Below are positions 51,098 through 64,000 of a stretch of 64,000 nucleotides of DNA, piece by piece. Every line of letters begins with the position of its first letter. Position 1 is the stretch's first letter. The position numbers and the translations under genes were made by a program. Below the pieces are notes generated by a model that made no database searches, had not been told where the DNA came from, and saw nothing but the letters and a program-made list of their open reading frames with translations. Source of the DNA: Deinococcus grandis (lineage in GTDB: Bacteria; Deinococcota; Deinococci; Deinococcales; Deinococcaceae); NCBI RefSeq assembly GCF_001485435.1, contig NZ_BCMS01000001.1, positions 1,435,501-1,499,500 of the forward strand, read 5' to 3'.

Positions 51098-51628
51098 TCA
51101 GGCCGAGTGGGGGATGCGCCGCTCGAACACCAGCCCGCGCGGCGTGCCCGCCAGCATCACCGGCGTCAGGACCGGCACGCCCAGCAGCGACAGGAGCATG
51201 TGACCGGCCGCGTCGGTGCGCTCCACGGCCGCCGCGACCGCCACGACCTCCCAGTCCCGGCGGGTCGCCAGGACCGTCGCGGCCACCTCGGCCTGACCGG
51301 CCAGCAGTTCCAGGCTGATCACGGCCGCCTGCACCGGCCCGCGCGCCGCGCGGATGTCCCCCGCGTGGTGCAGCGCCGACCCGACCAGCGTCCAGTGCCC
51401 AGCCAGGGACGTCGCCTTCACGCTGGGAATGCCGCGCAGCGCGCCCAGGTCATGACTGAGGGCCTCCGCGCCCGGCGTGGAGATCAGGACGTCCACGTCA
51501 GGCAGGACGCCACTGAAGAACTCCGCGACGTTCAGACGGTCCCGGTTCGACAGGACAGCCAGACGCTCGTGAACAGCCTCGGCACTGGGCAGGATGTCGG
51601 CAATGGCGGTGCGGAACTGATCGGGCAT
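51098..51628 (-). CDS. phosphoribosyltransferase-fold-like protein, degenerate
   Basis: 176 residues from ATG 51628 (MPDQFRTAI), with CCGTTATG context and purine-rich GAGGAGTCCGTT upstream. VDVLISTPGAEALSHDLGALRGIPSVKA resembles the N-terminal half of adenine-type PRTases. The place of the PRPP-binding DD.(A/S)TGGT loop reads LELLAGQAEVAATVL, so it probably does not bind PRPP normally. Function unknown; a regulator-like role is possible. Confidence 0.55.
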   Translation of the reverse strand: MPDQFRTAIADILPSAEAVHERLAVLSNRDRLNVAEFFSGVLPDVDVLISTPGAEALSHDLGALRGIPSVKATSLAGHWTLVGSALHHAGDIRAARGPVQAAVISLELLAGQAEVAATVLATRRDWEVVAVAAAVERTDAAGHMLLSLLGVPVLTPVMLAGTPRGLVFERRIPHSA

Positions 51629-51816
51629 AACGGACTCCTCTGGCGTGCGCGCCGCGGGGCGCTCACTGCACCTCCAGGGTACGCAGCGCGCCCTGACCTC
51701 CGACCGACACACCCCACCCCCTGACGTTCACGGATCGTTCAGGCAGCGGGGGCGCGGCCCCACCCGCCGGACACCCCACGCGCCCGGACCCGCCCACCGG
51801 CGTAGGGTGGCGGGGT

Positions 51817-52977
<1,161 letters not shown>

Positions 52978-52989
52978 CCCTGTTCCCCC

Positions 52990-54194
52990 TCAAGTGTCCT
53001 GCGGCGGCACGGTCTCCCTCCCGCCCTGCCCCTGCGCCTCCAGAAACCAGTCGCCCAGCGCGATCAGCCAGATCAAAGCGGCACACCACCCCACCAGGGG
53101 CGCGGGCTGCCGCGTCACGAGCGGCAGCAGGGCCAGGACCGGCACGGTCAGCAGCCGGGTCCGCACTCCCCAGGTGAACGCCAGGGTCGGCTGGCGCGCC
53201 CCCACCCCCGTGGCGCACACCACCGACTCACACAGCAGGTACAGGGCCAGCGACCCGCCCAGCAGCCAGGCGACCGGAGCAAAGTGCCCCTCAGTCGCCC
53301 GGACCTGCACCAGACTGACTGCCACGCCCAGCGACGTGATCGTCAGCGTCAGCGGCAAGTGCACATACAGCCAGATCAGGTACGGTCGGCTGCGCCCCCG
53401 CCGCGCCAGGGCCCGCACGGCGTCGTCGTCCAGCCGGTCGAAGTACGTCCACCACACCCCCACCGCCAGCAGCACGCACAGGGCCGTCAGGCCCAGCGCC
53501 GCCGGGTCCAGTCGGCTGTCCAGCAGCCCGTGAGCCGCGCCGGTGAAGCTCTCGCCCAAGACGAGCAGGACGAACAGGCCGAACCGTTCCGGCAGGTGCG
53601 CCACGTGCGGCGGGAACTGCTCGTACAGCCGCCCCGCCCGTAGACTCGTGCCGATCTCCAGCGCCAGCCCCACCGTCCATACCCACGGCTTCCAGGCGTC
53701 CGGCAGGACCAGCGACACCCACCACAGGCTCAGGCCCACGCTGTGCCCCTGCACGAAATACCCCGTGAAGGTCGTCGCCTCCGGCACGAACCGTCCCGCC
53801 CGCACCAGTTCCAGCAGCTGCACCGTGCGGATCAGGGCGTAGCACGCGGCGAACAGGTCCGCGGCATGTCCCTCCACGCCCTGCCCGATGGCCGCTGCGA
53901 CCCCTACCAGCGCCAGCAGCTGCGCCGCTCCGAACAACCGTTTCACGCGGTCGTCGTCACTGTCGAATCGGGTCGTGTAGTAGACCTCGTTCGTCCATGC
54001 CCACCAGACCGGCACGAACAGCAGCGCGAATTCACCCAGACCGGCCCAGTTCAGGTGCGCCGTCAGCCGGTGGGCCAGCTGAGCCACCACCACGACGAAC
54101 ACCAGGTCGTACAGCAGTTCCGCCAGGACGCCTGACGGTGACCTCGCTCGCGGTTGCGCAGACGGGGTCGGGAACGGGACGGGGCACTGGACAT
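52990..54194 (-). pseudogene. low temperature requirement A (LtrA)-like membrane protein, frameshifted near N-terminus
   Basis: Most of the protein is intact: ELLYDLVFVVVVAQLAHRL, then WWAWTNEVYYTTRFDSDD, LPERFGLFVLLVLGESFTG and about ten membrane helices, all LtrA-like. The matching N-terminus, MSSAPSRSRPRLRNRERGH then RQASW, is in another frame from ATG 54194. The frames change at about 54120-54124, where TGGCGGAA would read TGG-CTG-GAA with one more base. Without it no start codon is well placed. Either a real one-base loss or a sequence error. Confidence 0.6.
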
Positions 54195-54396
54195 GCGTCC
54201 ATGTTGACCCCGGGACCACACCGGGCACCAGTGCCGGACACTTCACGCATCCAGCCCCATCAGGCCCGGCCGCCGACGCAAGCCACAGGTCGGGATGCCA
54301 TCCACCGTGTTGCCCCGCCGGACGGCGGCTTCCGTCCCTGATCTGGCCGGTCACCCCGCCGGAGGCGACCTGGTCCAGCTGGTCACGGTTCGCTGG

Positions 54397-55446
54397 TCAG
54401 GCGAGGGTGAGCGCTTCCGTCTCCTGCGCGCGGACGGCGTCCATGACCAGCTTCAGGGTGTCGCGGCGCTGGGCGGCGTCGGGGATGTTCAGGCTGACGA
54501 TCACCTCGTCGGCGGCCGCGTCGCGGGCCAGGGCGTGCAGGCGCGCGGCGACGGTGGCGGGGTCGCCGATGATGGCGCGCCGCCGCATGGAGTCGGCCAG
54601 CGCGCGTTCCTGCGGGGTGTAGGGGTAGGCCTTGGCCTCGGCGACGGTGGGGTAGGGGGCGCTCTCGCCGCGCGTGAGGCGCAGGAACATCAGGCCCAGC
54701 GGCAGGCTGAGTTCCTCGGCTTCCTCGGCGGTGGGGGCGGTGACGACGCTCGCGGCGACGAGGACGCGCGCCTCGGGGAACGCGTCGGAGGGTTCGAAGG
54801 CGCGGCGGTACGCGTCGGCGGCGGCGCGGGCCTGCGCGGTGTCCGGGTTGATGTGCCACGCGAACGCCAGCCCCGCCCCGGCTTTCGCGGCGACGTGCGC
54901 GCCGTAGCCGCTGCTGCTCAGGATCCACAGCGGCGGGAACAGCCCCTCGCCTGCCGGGGCGGCCACCGTGCCCGCGAAGGGGTGCCCGGTGGGGTACTGC
55001 CCGGTGCCGAAGGCGATCAGGTCCGCGAGTTGCCGCTCGAAGGATTCCTCCATCAGGCCCTGTGCGCCCCGCAGGGCGCGGGCCGTGCGGCCGTCCGTGC
55101 CGGGGGCGCGGCCCAGGCCCAGGTCCACCCGGTCCGGCGCGAGGGCCGACAGCAGCCGGTAGCCTTCCGCGACGGCCAGCGGCGCGTGGTTGGGGAGCAT
55201 CACGCCGCCCGAGCCCAGGCGGATGCGGCTGGTGCGCTGCGACGCGGCCGAGAGCACCGCGAGCGGCACGCTGGACGCCAGCGCGCCCATGTTGTGGTGC
55301 TCGGCCACCCAGTAGCGCGCGAACCCGGCGTCCTCGGCGGCCTTCGCGTACGCCAGCGCGGCCTCGACCGACTCGGCGGCGCTGGAGCCCAGCGGCACGG
55401 GCACGAGGTCGAGCACGGACAGCGGCAGGGGAGAGGACACACTCAT
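54397..55446 (-). CDS. LLM-class flavin-dependent oxidoreductase
   Basis: 349 residues. SVLDLVPVPLGSSAAESV and YWVAEHHNMGALASS at the N-terminus, RVDLGLGRAPGTDG in the middle, and ILSSSGYGAHVAAKAGAGLAFA mark the MsnO8 subgroup of luciferase-like monooxygenases. FMN-dependent; substrate unknown. Divergent from glcF. Confidence 0.87.
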   Translation of the reverse strand: MSVSSPLPLSVLDLVPVPLGSSAAESVEAALAYAKAAEDAGFARYWVAEHHNMGALASSVPLAVLSAASQRTSRIRLGSGGVMLPNHAPLAVAEGYRLLSALAPDRVDLGLGRAPGTDGRTARALRGAQGLMEESFERQLADLIAFGTGQYPTGHPFAGTVAAPAGEGLFPPLWILSSSGYGAHVAAKAGAGLAFAWHINPDTAQARAAADAYRRAFEPSDAFPEARVLVAASVVTAPTAEEAEELSLPLGLMFLRLTRGESAPYPTVAEAKAYPYTPQERALADSMRRRAIIGDPATVAARLHALARDAAADEVIVSLNIPDAAQRRDTLKLVMDAVRAQETEALTLA

Positions 55447-55585
55447 GCCCGGCAGTGTGCGCCCCGCCGCGCGGGGAAAAGCTGCGCGTGCTCACGAACC
55501 CCGCGCCGTGTTTCCCGGTGGGGAACAGCTTCATCTGGCTAGTCGTCTGCGCCGCCGCGTTCCGCCTGTCCCGGCCACCCGCCTC

Positions 55586-55612
55586 TATCCTGTGCCCCAT
55601 GAGCGTGGCTGC

Positions 55613-55616
<4 letters not shown>
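55586..55616 (+). promoter_or_regulatory. leaderless promoter and five-codon leader ORF of glcF
   Basis: TATCCT (55586-55591) is followed after 7 nt by ATG 55599, which opens a five-codon ORF, MSVAA, whose TGA (55614-55616) overlaps the glcF ATG as ATGA. The spacing fits leaderless transcription starting at the leader ATG, with glcF translated by coupling. Confidence 0.6.
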
Positions 55617-56890
<1,274 letters not shown>

Positions 56891-56892
56891 GA

Positions 56893-56990
56893 GGGGAAGG
56901 TCAAAAGGTCAAAGGGGCGAAAGGTCGAAGGGTCAAAGGGATTGAGCTTTCCCCTGGACTCTCAGACTCTTGGACCCTCAGACCTCTGGG
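56893..56990. repeat. degenerate 8-nt tandem array between glcF and glcD
   Basis: Left part reads as AGGTCAAA, AGGTCAAA, GGGGCGAA, AGGTCGAA, GGGTCAAA; right part as GGACTCTC, AGACTCTT, GGACCCTC, AGACCTCT. The period is close to 8 nt in both halves. Confidence 0.55.
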
Positions 56991-56999
56991 GAGCACAGC

Positions 57000-58361
<1,362 letters not shown>

Positions 58362-58373
<12 letters not shown>

Positions 58374-58440
58374 TGGTTGACCGTGGATGGAGGACCTTCG
58401 CCTTTCTCTCGACCATCGACCATCTCCCATCCTCTGCGCC
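58362..58440. repeat. degenerate TTGATGG / CCATC arrays between glcD and glcE
   Basis: GGATGGTTGATGGTTGACC on the left and TCGACCATCGACCATC plus CCCATCC on the right can pair. The left arm begins in the last codons of glcD. Same unit type as at 32715 and 48412. Confidence 0.6.
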
Positions 58441-58451
58441 GGAGGCGCCTC

Positions 58452-59099
58452 ATGCCCATTCTTGACCTGTCTCCCGACGATCAGACGATCACCCTGACCG
58501 GCGAGGTCACGCTGCCCGAGGTGTACGCGGCGCTGCCCGCCGGGTTGTTCCCACCGTTCCCGAACGTGAACCTGCCGGGCGGCGTGGGCGGCCTGACCCT
58601 GAGGGGTGGTTTCGGGCAGACGTTCCCGTTCGCGTCGGACGTGCTGGGCGTGACCTTCCGCGCCGCGAGTGGCCGGGTGGTGCGCGCGGGGGGCCGCACC
58701 GTGAAGAACGTGCAGGGCTATGACCTGACCCGCCCTTTCGTTGGCAGTTTCGGCGTGCTGGGGGAACTGTTGGAGGTCACGTTGCGCCTGCGCCCCGGCC
58801 TGAGCGTCGGGCACGTGGTGCATCCCGCACCGCTGGGGCCCACCACGGCGCGCTTCACCTGGGCCGCGCCGGACGGCACGCACGTCATGCACTTCGGTCA
58901 TGAACGCGAGGTCCGTGCGGTGCTGGGCCTCCCTGGCGCGGTTCCTGTCGTCACCCCACCCGATTACGCCCCGCTGTTCCCGCAGGGCATGGGCGTGGGG
59001 GAGGGCGGCGCGCTGCGTGACCTGCGCCTCGGCTGGCAGGACGGCGCGGCTGCCCCCGACGCTCCGGCGCTGTTCCGCACACTGGCCGCTAATCTCTAA
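58452..59099 (+). CDS. glcE: short glycolate oxidase FAD-binding subunit (GlcE-like)
   Basis: 215 residues from ATG 58452, well below the roughly 350 of E. coli GlcE. It retains a compact FAD domain: GLTLRGGFGQTFPFASDVLGV, GRTVKNVQGYDLTRPFVGSFGVLGEL. The C-terminal part is reduced. Third gene of the glc operon. Confidence 0.85.
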   Translation: MPILDLSPDDQTITLTGEVTLPEVYAALPAGLFPPFPNVNLPGGVGGLTLRGGFGQTFPFASDVLGVTFRAASGRVVRAGGRTVKNVQGYDLTRPFVGSFGVLGELLEVTLRLRPGLSVGHVVHPAPLGPTTARFTWAAPDGTHVMHFGHEREVRAVLGLPGAVPVVTPPDYAPLFPQGMGVGEGGALRDLRLGWQDGAAAPDAPALFRTLAANL

Positions 59100-59188
59100 A
59101 GAAGGGCTGAACCGGCTCTCATGACTGACCCGCTGCACACCAGCGGCGGGCGAATACACCCCTGACACTTTTCGCTATTCTGTCGGGC

Positions 59189-61084
<1,896 letters not shown>

Positions 61085-61100
61085 TCCCCGGCGCCCCCTG

Positions 61101-61128
61101 CACCCCCGGCCACCGCTGGGGGTGTTTT
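61101..61128 (+). terminator. intrinsic terminator of cpdB
   Basis: CACCCCC, 10-nt loop, GGGGGTG, then TTTTC. It begins 17 nt after the stop codon. Confidence 0.85.
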
Positions 61129-61330
61129 CATACCGGACGCCCGGGGCGTGATCCCGGGACGCAGGTGAGGAGGGGGCGGCCCAGCGGGGGAGAGATCTGA
61201 ATCGTTTTCGAACCCGGCGGCCGGTCTGTCGGTGGCCGCAGTGGGGTGCCTCCGCTGGGGGGGCTGGACAGGCCCGGAGGCTGTCCTGGTCGGCGTTTGT
61301 TAGAGGTTGCGAATTCTGGTCTCCAGGTGT
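61129..61330. other. long intergenic region upstream of the sugar operon
   Basis: About 200 bp between the cpdB terminator and the operator/promoter. No gene-like frame and no clear repeat is seen. Confidence 0.4.
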
Positions 61331-61410
61331 TGGAACTGTTTCCATTGACAGCCTGAGAGCGGCGGTGTACGCTTGCCACACCAAGAACGAAACACGTGGA
61401 ACCGCTTCAC
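61331..61410 (+). promoter_or_regulatory. sigma-70 promoter with two LacI-type operators
   Basis: TTGACA (61345-61350), 17-bp spacer, TACGCT (61368-61373). TGGAACTGTTTCCA (61331-61344) abuts the -35 and TGGAACCGCTTCAC (61397-61410) lies downstream of the start. Both resemble the TGGAANCGNTTCCA form used by LacI-family sugar regulators. Centre spacing is 66 bp. Confidence 0.7.
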
Positions 61411-61452
61411 AGAAGCGGGCCGGGCCTGTCCGGCACCCACCAAGGGGGATGC

Positions 61453-62712
61453 ATGAAGAAAGTCATCACACTCGTCAGCCTCAGCGCCGCCATCGCCTTC
61501 AGCAGCAACGCCAGCGCCGTCACCGTCACCCTCGCCTGCGGCGCCGTGGGCCAGGAACTCGAACTCTGCAAGGCCGGCGCCGCCCGCTGGGCCAAGAAGA
61601 CCGGCAACGAAGTCAAGATCTTCGAGAGCCCCAACCTCACCAACGACCGCCTCGGCCTGTACCAGCAGCAGCTCGCCGCCAAGAGCAGCGACATCGACGT
61701 GTACCAGCTCGACGTCGTCTGGCCCGGCCTGCTCGCCCAGCACTTCGTGGACCTGAAAGGCAAGGTGCCCGCCGCTGAAGTCAACGCGCACTTCAAGGGC
61801 ATCATCGACGCCAACACCGTCAACGGCAAACTGGTCGCCATGCCCTGGTTCACCGACGCCGGCCTGCTGTACTACCGCACCGACCTCCTGAAGAAGTACG
61901 GCTTCACCGCCGCCCCCAAAACCTGGACCGAGCTGGCCCTGATGGCCAAGAAGATCCAGACCGGCGAGCAGAAGACCAACAAGGCCTTCACCGGCTTCGT
62001 CTGGCAGGGCAAGAACTACGAAGGCCTGACCTGCGACGCCCTGGAATGGGTCGTCAGCTTCGGCGGCGGCACCATCGTCGACGCCACCGGCAAGGTCACC
62101 ATCAACAACGCCCAGGCCGCCAAGGCCCTGGACACCGCCGCCAGCTGGATCAAGACCATCAGCCCCGCCGGCGTCACCACCTACGCCGAGGAAGAAGCCC
62201 GCGGCATCTTCCAGTCCGGCAACGCCGCCTTCATGCGCAACTGGCCCTACGCCTGGGCGCTCGGCCAGGGTGACGACAGCAAGGTCAAGGGCAAGATCGG
62301 CGTCGCGCCCCTGCCCAGCGGCGGCAGCCGCAACGCCGCCACCCTCGGCGGCTGGCAGCTCGGCGTGAGCAGCTACAGCAAGAACCAGGCCGCCGCCATC
62401 GACCTCGTGCGCTACCTCGCCGGTCCCGCCGAGCAGAAGATCCGCGCGATCGAAGGGGCCTACAACCCCACCATCCAGAGCCTCTACAAGGACAAGGACG
62501 TGCTTGCCAAGAACCCCTTCTTCGGCAGCCTGTACAGCGTCTTCACCAGCGCCGTCGCCCGTCCCTCCGGCCCCACCAAGGGCAAGTACAACCAGGTCTC
62601 CCAGGCCTTCAGCACCGCCGTCAGCGACGTCCTGAACGGCAAGATGAAAGGCCAGGCGGCCGTCGCCAAACTCGCGGGCGACCTGAACCGCATCAAGGGC
62701 CGCGGCTGGTAA
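61453..62712 (+). CDS. sugar (maltose/trehalose-type) ABC transporter substrate-binding protein
   Basis: 419 residues from ATG 61453 (GGGGG lies 5 nt upstream). Signal peptide MKKVITLVSLSAAIAFSSNA-like. Extracellular binding family 1 features: DIDVYQLDVVWPGLLAQHFVDL, VAMPWFTDAGLLYYRTDLLKKYG, FVWQGKNYEGLTCDALEWV, IFQSGNAAFMRNWPYAW and LGGWQLGVSSYSKN. This matches the Thermus trehalose/maltose/palatinose binding group. The sugar cannot be decided from sequence. Confidence 0.9.
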   Translation: MKKVITLVSLSAAIAFSSNASAVTVTLACGAVGQELELCKAGAARWAKKTGNEVKIFESPNLTNDRLGLYQQQLAAKSSDIDVYQLDVVWPGLLAQHFVDLKGKVPAAEVNAHFKGIIDANTVNGKLVAMPWFTDAGLLYYRTDLLKKYGFTAAPKTWTELALMAKKIQTGEQKTNKAFTGFVWQGKNYEGLTCDALEWVVSFGGGTIVDATGKVTINNAQAAKALDTAASWIKTISPAGVTTYAEEEARGIFQSGNAAFMRNWPYAWALGQGDDSKVKGKIGVAPLPSGGSRNAATLGGWQLGVSSYSKNQAAAIDLVRYLAGPAEQKIRAIEGAYNPTIQSLYKDKDVLAKNPFFGSLYSVFTSAVARPSGPTKGKYNQVSQAFSTAVSDVLNGKMKGQAAVAKLAGDLNRIKGRGW

Positions 62713-62729
62713 ACCCACCGCGCAGGGGA

Positions 62730-62761
62730 GGGGGGACGCCCACCACCAGGGGCGTCCCCCC
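62730..62761 (+). terminator. intercistronic hairpin after the binding-protein gene
   Basis: GGGGGGACGCC pairs with GGCGTCCCCCC around a short loop, followed only by TTGCC. It probably acts as partial terminator or 3' mRNA stabiliser, raising binding-protein output over the permeases. Confidence 0.7.
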
Positions 62762-62852
62762 TTGCCATTCCTGCCTTGCGAAAGCGTTCATCCCCGCTGA
62801 ACGCCCACCCCCCGGCCTACACTGAACGCATTCCACAGGAGGTACACCCGGC

Positions 62853-63782
62853 ATGACCGTGAACCCCACCGCGCCCACCCGGCCCGTCCGCACCCGCGGC
62901 ATCGAAGCCGCCCGCGCCCGGCAGGCCATCTGGCTGCTGCTGCCCACCCTGATCGCCATCGCCCTGGTCGCCGGCTACCCGCTGTACCGCACCATCTACT
63001 TCTCGCTGTTCGAGGCGAACCTCACCACGCCCGACCAGCGGACCTTCATCGGCATGGGGAACTTCTGGTTCACCACCGAGGACGGCGTCGCCCTGGGCTT
63101 CCTGCAGGACCCCAAATGGTGGGGCGCCGTGAAGAACACCCTGCTGTTCACCGTCGTGTCCGTCACGCTGGAAACCATCTTCGGCATGATCATCGCGCTG
63201 GTCGTGAACAGCACCTTCAAGGGCCGCGGGATTCTCCGCACCGCCATGCTGGTCCCCTGGGCGATCCCCACCGTCGTGTCCGCGCAGATGTGGTCGTACC
63301 TGTACAACGACACCTTCGGCCTGATCGGCCGCGGCCTGCTCGGCGGCCAGGCGCTGCTCGCCAACACCGACAGCGCCATCTGGGCCCTGATCGCCGTGGA
63401 CGTCTGGAAGACCACCAGCTTCATGGCGCTGCTGATCCTCGCGGGCCTGCAGAGCCTCCCCAGCGACATGTACGAGGCGGCCGACATGGACGGCGCGAGC
63501 AAATGGACGCAGTTCTGGCGCCTGACCCTCCCGCTGCTGCGCCCCGCGCTGCTCGTCGCGCTGGTCTTCCGCAGCCTGGACGCCCTACGCGTGTTCGACA
63601 TCATGTCCGTGATGCTCGGCAACGTGAACGCCGCCGCGACCAGCATGACCGGCTACGCCCGGCAGGCCCTGATCGACAACTCGCTGCTCGGCTACGGCAG
63701 CGCCGTCAGTGTGGCGATCTTCGTGATCATCATGGTCATCGTCGTCATCTACGTCACCGCGTTCCGCGTGAAATTCGACTGA
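62853..63782 (+). CDS. sugar ABC transporter permease (MalF-type)
   Basis: 309 residues, six membrane helices plus an N-terminal charged tail. EAA loop EAADMDGASKWTQFWRLTLP couples to the ATPase. AGGAGG lies 11 nt before ATG. Its TGA stop is the left flank of the family-A repeat. Confidence 0.92.
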   Translation: MTVNPTAPTRPVRTRGIEAARARQAIWLLLPTLIAIALVAGYPLYRTIYFSLFEANLTTPDQRTFIGMGNFWFTTEDGVALGFLQDPKWWGAVKNTLLFTVVSVTLETIFGMIIALVVNSTFKGRGILRTAMLVPWAIPTVVSAQMWSYLYNDTFGLIGRGLLGGQALLANTDSAIWALIAVDVWKTTSFMALLILAGLQSLPSDMYEAADMDGASKWTQFWRLTLPLLRPALLVALVFRSLDALRVFDIMSVMLGNVNAAATSMTGYARQALIDNSLLGYGSAVSVAIFVIIMVIVVIYVTAFRVKFD

Positions 63783-63916
63783 TACGGATTCCGTTTGTTT
63801 CGCCAACAATCCGGAACTTCACCGGATTGCCGGCTGCACGTCCGGAACCCGTTTCTCTCCTTCTCGCATCCGCTCGGATTGAACGGGCTTTGCAGCCCAT
63901 TCAATCGGAGTCCGTA
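63783..63916 (+). repeat. family-A small repeat element, copy 4
   Basis: 134 bp with termini TACGGATTCCG / CGGAGTCCGTA, flanked by TGA (63780-63782, the permease stop codon, and 63917-63919). Hairpin 1 arms CAATCCGG / CCGGATTG; hairpin 2 GATTGAA-GGGCT / AGCCC-TTCAATC. Lies in the permease-permease junction. Confidence 0.85.
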
Positions 63917-63929
63917 TGAGGGGACCGAC

Positions 63930-64000
63930 ATGAACCTGAAGACCAAGAACCCGGCCCTGTACTACCTGCAACGCGCGGCCTTCTACCTGCTCGTGCTGGT
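63930..64000 (+). CDS. sugar ABC transporter permease (MalG-type), partial
   Basis: Starts ATG 63930 with GAGGGG 6 nt upstream and runs off the window. The visible residues MNLKTKNPALYYLQRAAFYL and the hydrophobic LVLV that follows fit the N-terminus of the second permease of sugar importers, as expected after MalF. The Shine-Dalgarno lies right at the end of the repeat's flank. Confidence 0.75.
   Translation, partial: MNLKTKNPALYYLQRAAFYLLVL

Overview
The window looks like a stretch of a Deinococcus chromosome. It is very GC-rich and carries hallmark families: an alpha-aminoadipate-type homocitrate synthase, Rex, MsrPQ, a DUF721-recF pair and Thermus/Deinococcus-like sugar transport. At least sixteen genes have a TANNNT -10 box whose last T lies 6-8 nt before the start codon with no Shine-Dalgarno sequence. 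This is the leaderless-mRNA arrangement known from Deinococcus. No database search could be run; product names rest on motifs and family resemblance read by eye.

Layout. 1-7004 (minus): a TPR protein, SPOR protein, rex and two lipoproteins in one tightly overlapping run, preceded by rlmN. 7064-9884: a PhzF-like protein, a DUF1990 gene split by a small repeat, and homocitrate synthase. 10039-12695 (plus): a MATE transporter and an amidohydrolase. 13371-18979: secA converging on a membrane-anchored DUF4041/GIY-YIG protein and a DEAD-box helicase. 19240-22823 (minus): membrane protein, moaB, DUF721 protein, recF. 23031-25769: thioesterase, aat, a run of tiny membrane proteins (one frameshifted), then a two-gene HEPN module on the minus strand. 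25957-27500: tRNA-Lys and ffh. 27569-30703 (plus): thiolase and 3-hydroxyacyl-CoA dehydrogenase with small genes. 31500-40240: AhpD-like protein, MBL hydrolase, a BMP-type binding protein, msrPQ and a nucleoside-type ABC transporter. 40579-46419: phosphatase, a tandem MerR regulator, M20 dipeptidase, purN, DUF402, bcp, rpiA. 46552-49910: an ABC-2 exporter. 49982-55446: OYE-like reductase, MFS pump, LtrA-like protein (frameshifted), LLM oxidoreductase. 55613-59099: glcF-glcD-glcE. 59189-64000: a secreted cyclic-nucleotide phosphodiesterase and a sugar ABC operon with a well-formed promoter and two LacI-type operators.

The strongest unexplained signal is a set of short (about 120-135 bp) noncoding elements in at least three sequence families. 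Each has two hairpins, inverted termini and a TNA flank repeated at both ends. They repeatedly sit exactly at TGA stop codons. One splits a DUF1990 gene; another lies in the malF-malG junction. The stems of family A change on both arms between subgroups, which suggests the folded form matters. Other items worth attention are the HEPN pair with an inverted repeat in its promoter region, a 115-codon in-frame duplication that made a double MerR regulator, a five-codon leader ORF overlapping the glcF start, and degenerate 7-8 nt tandem arrays between operon genes.
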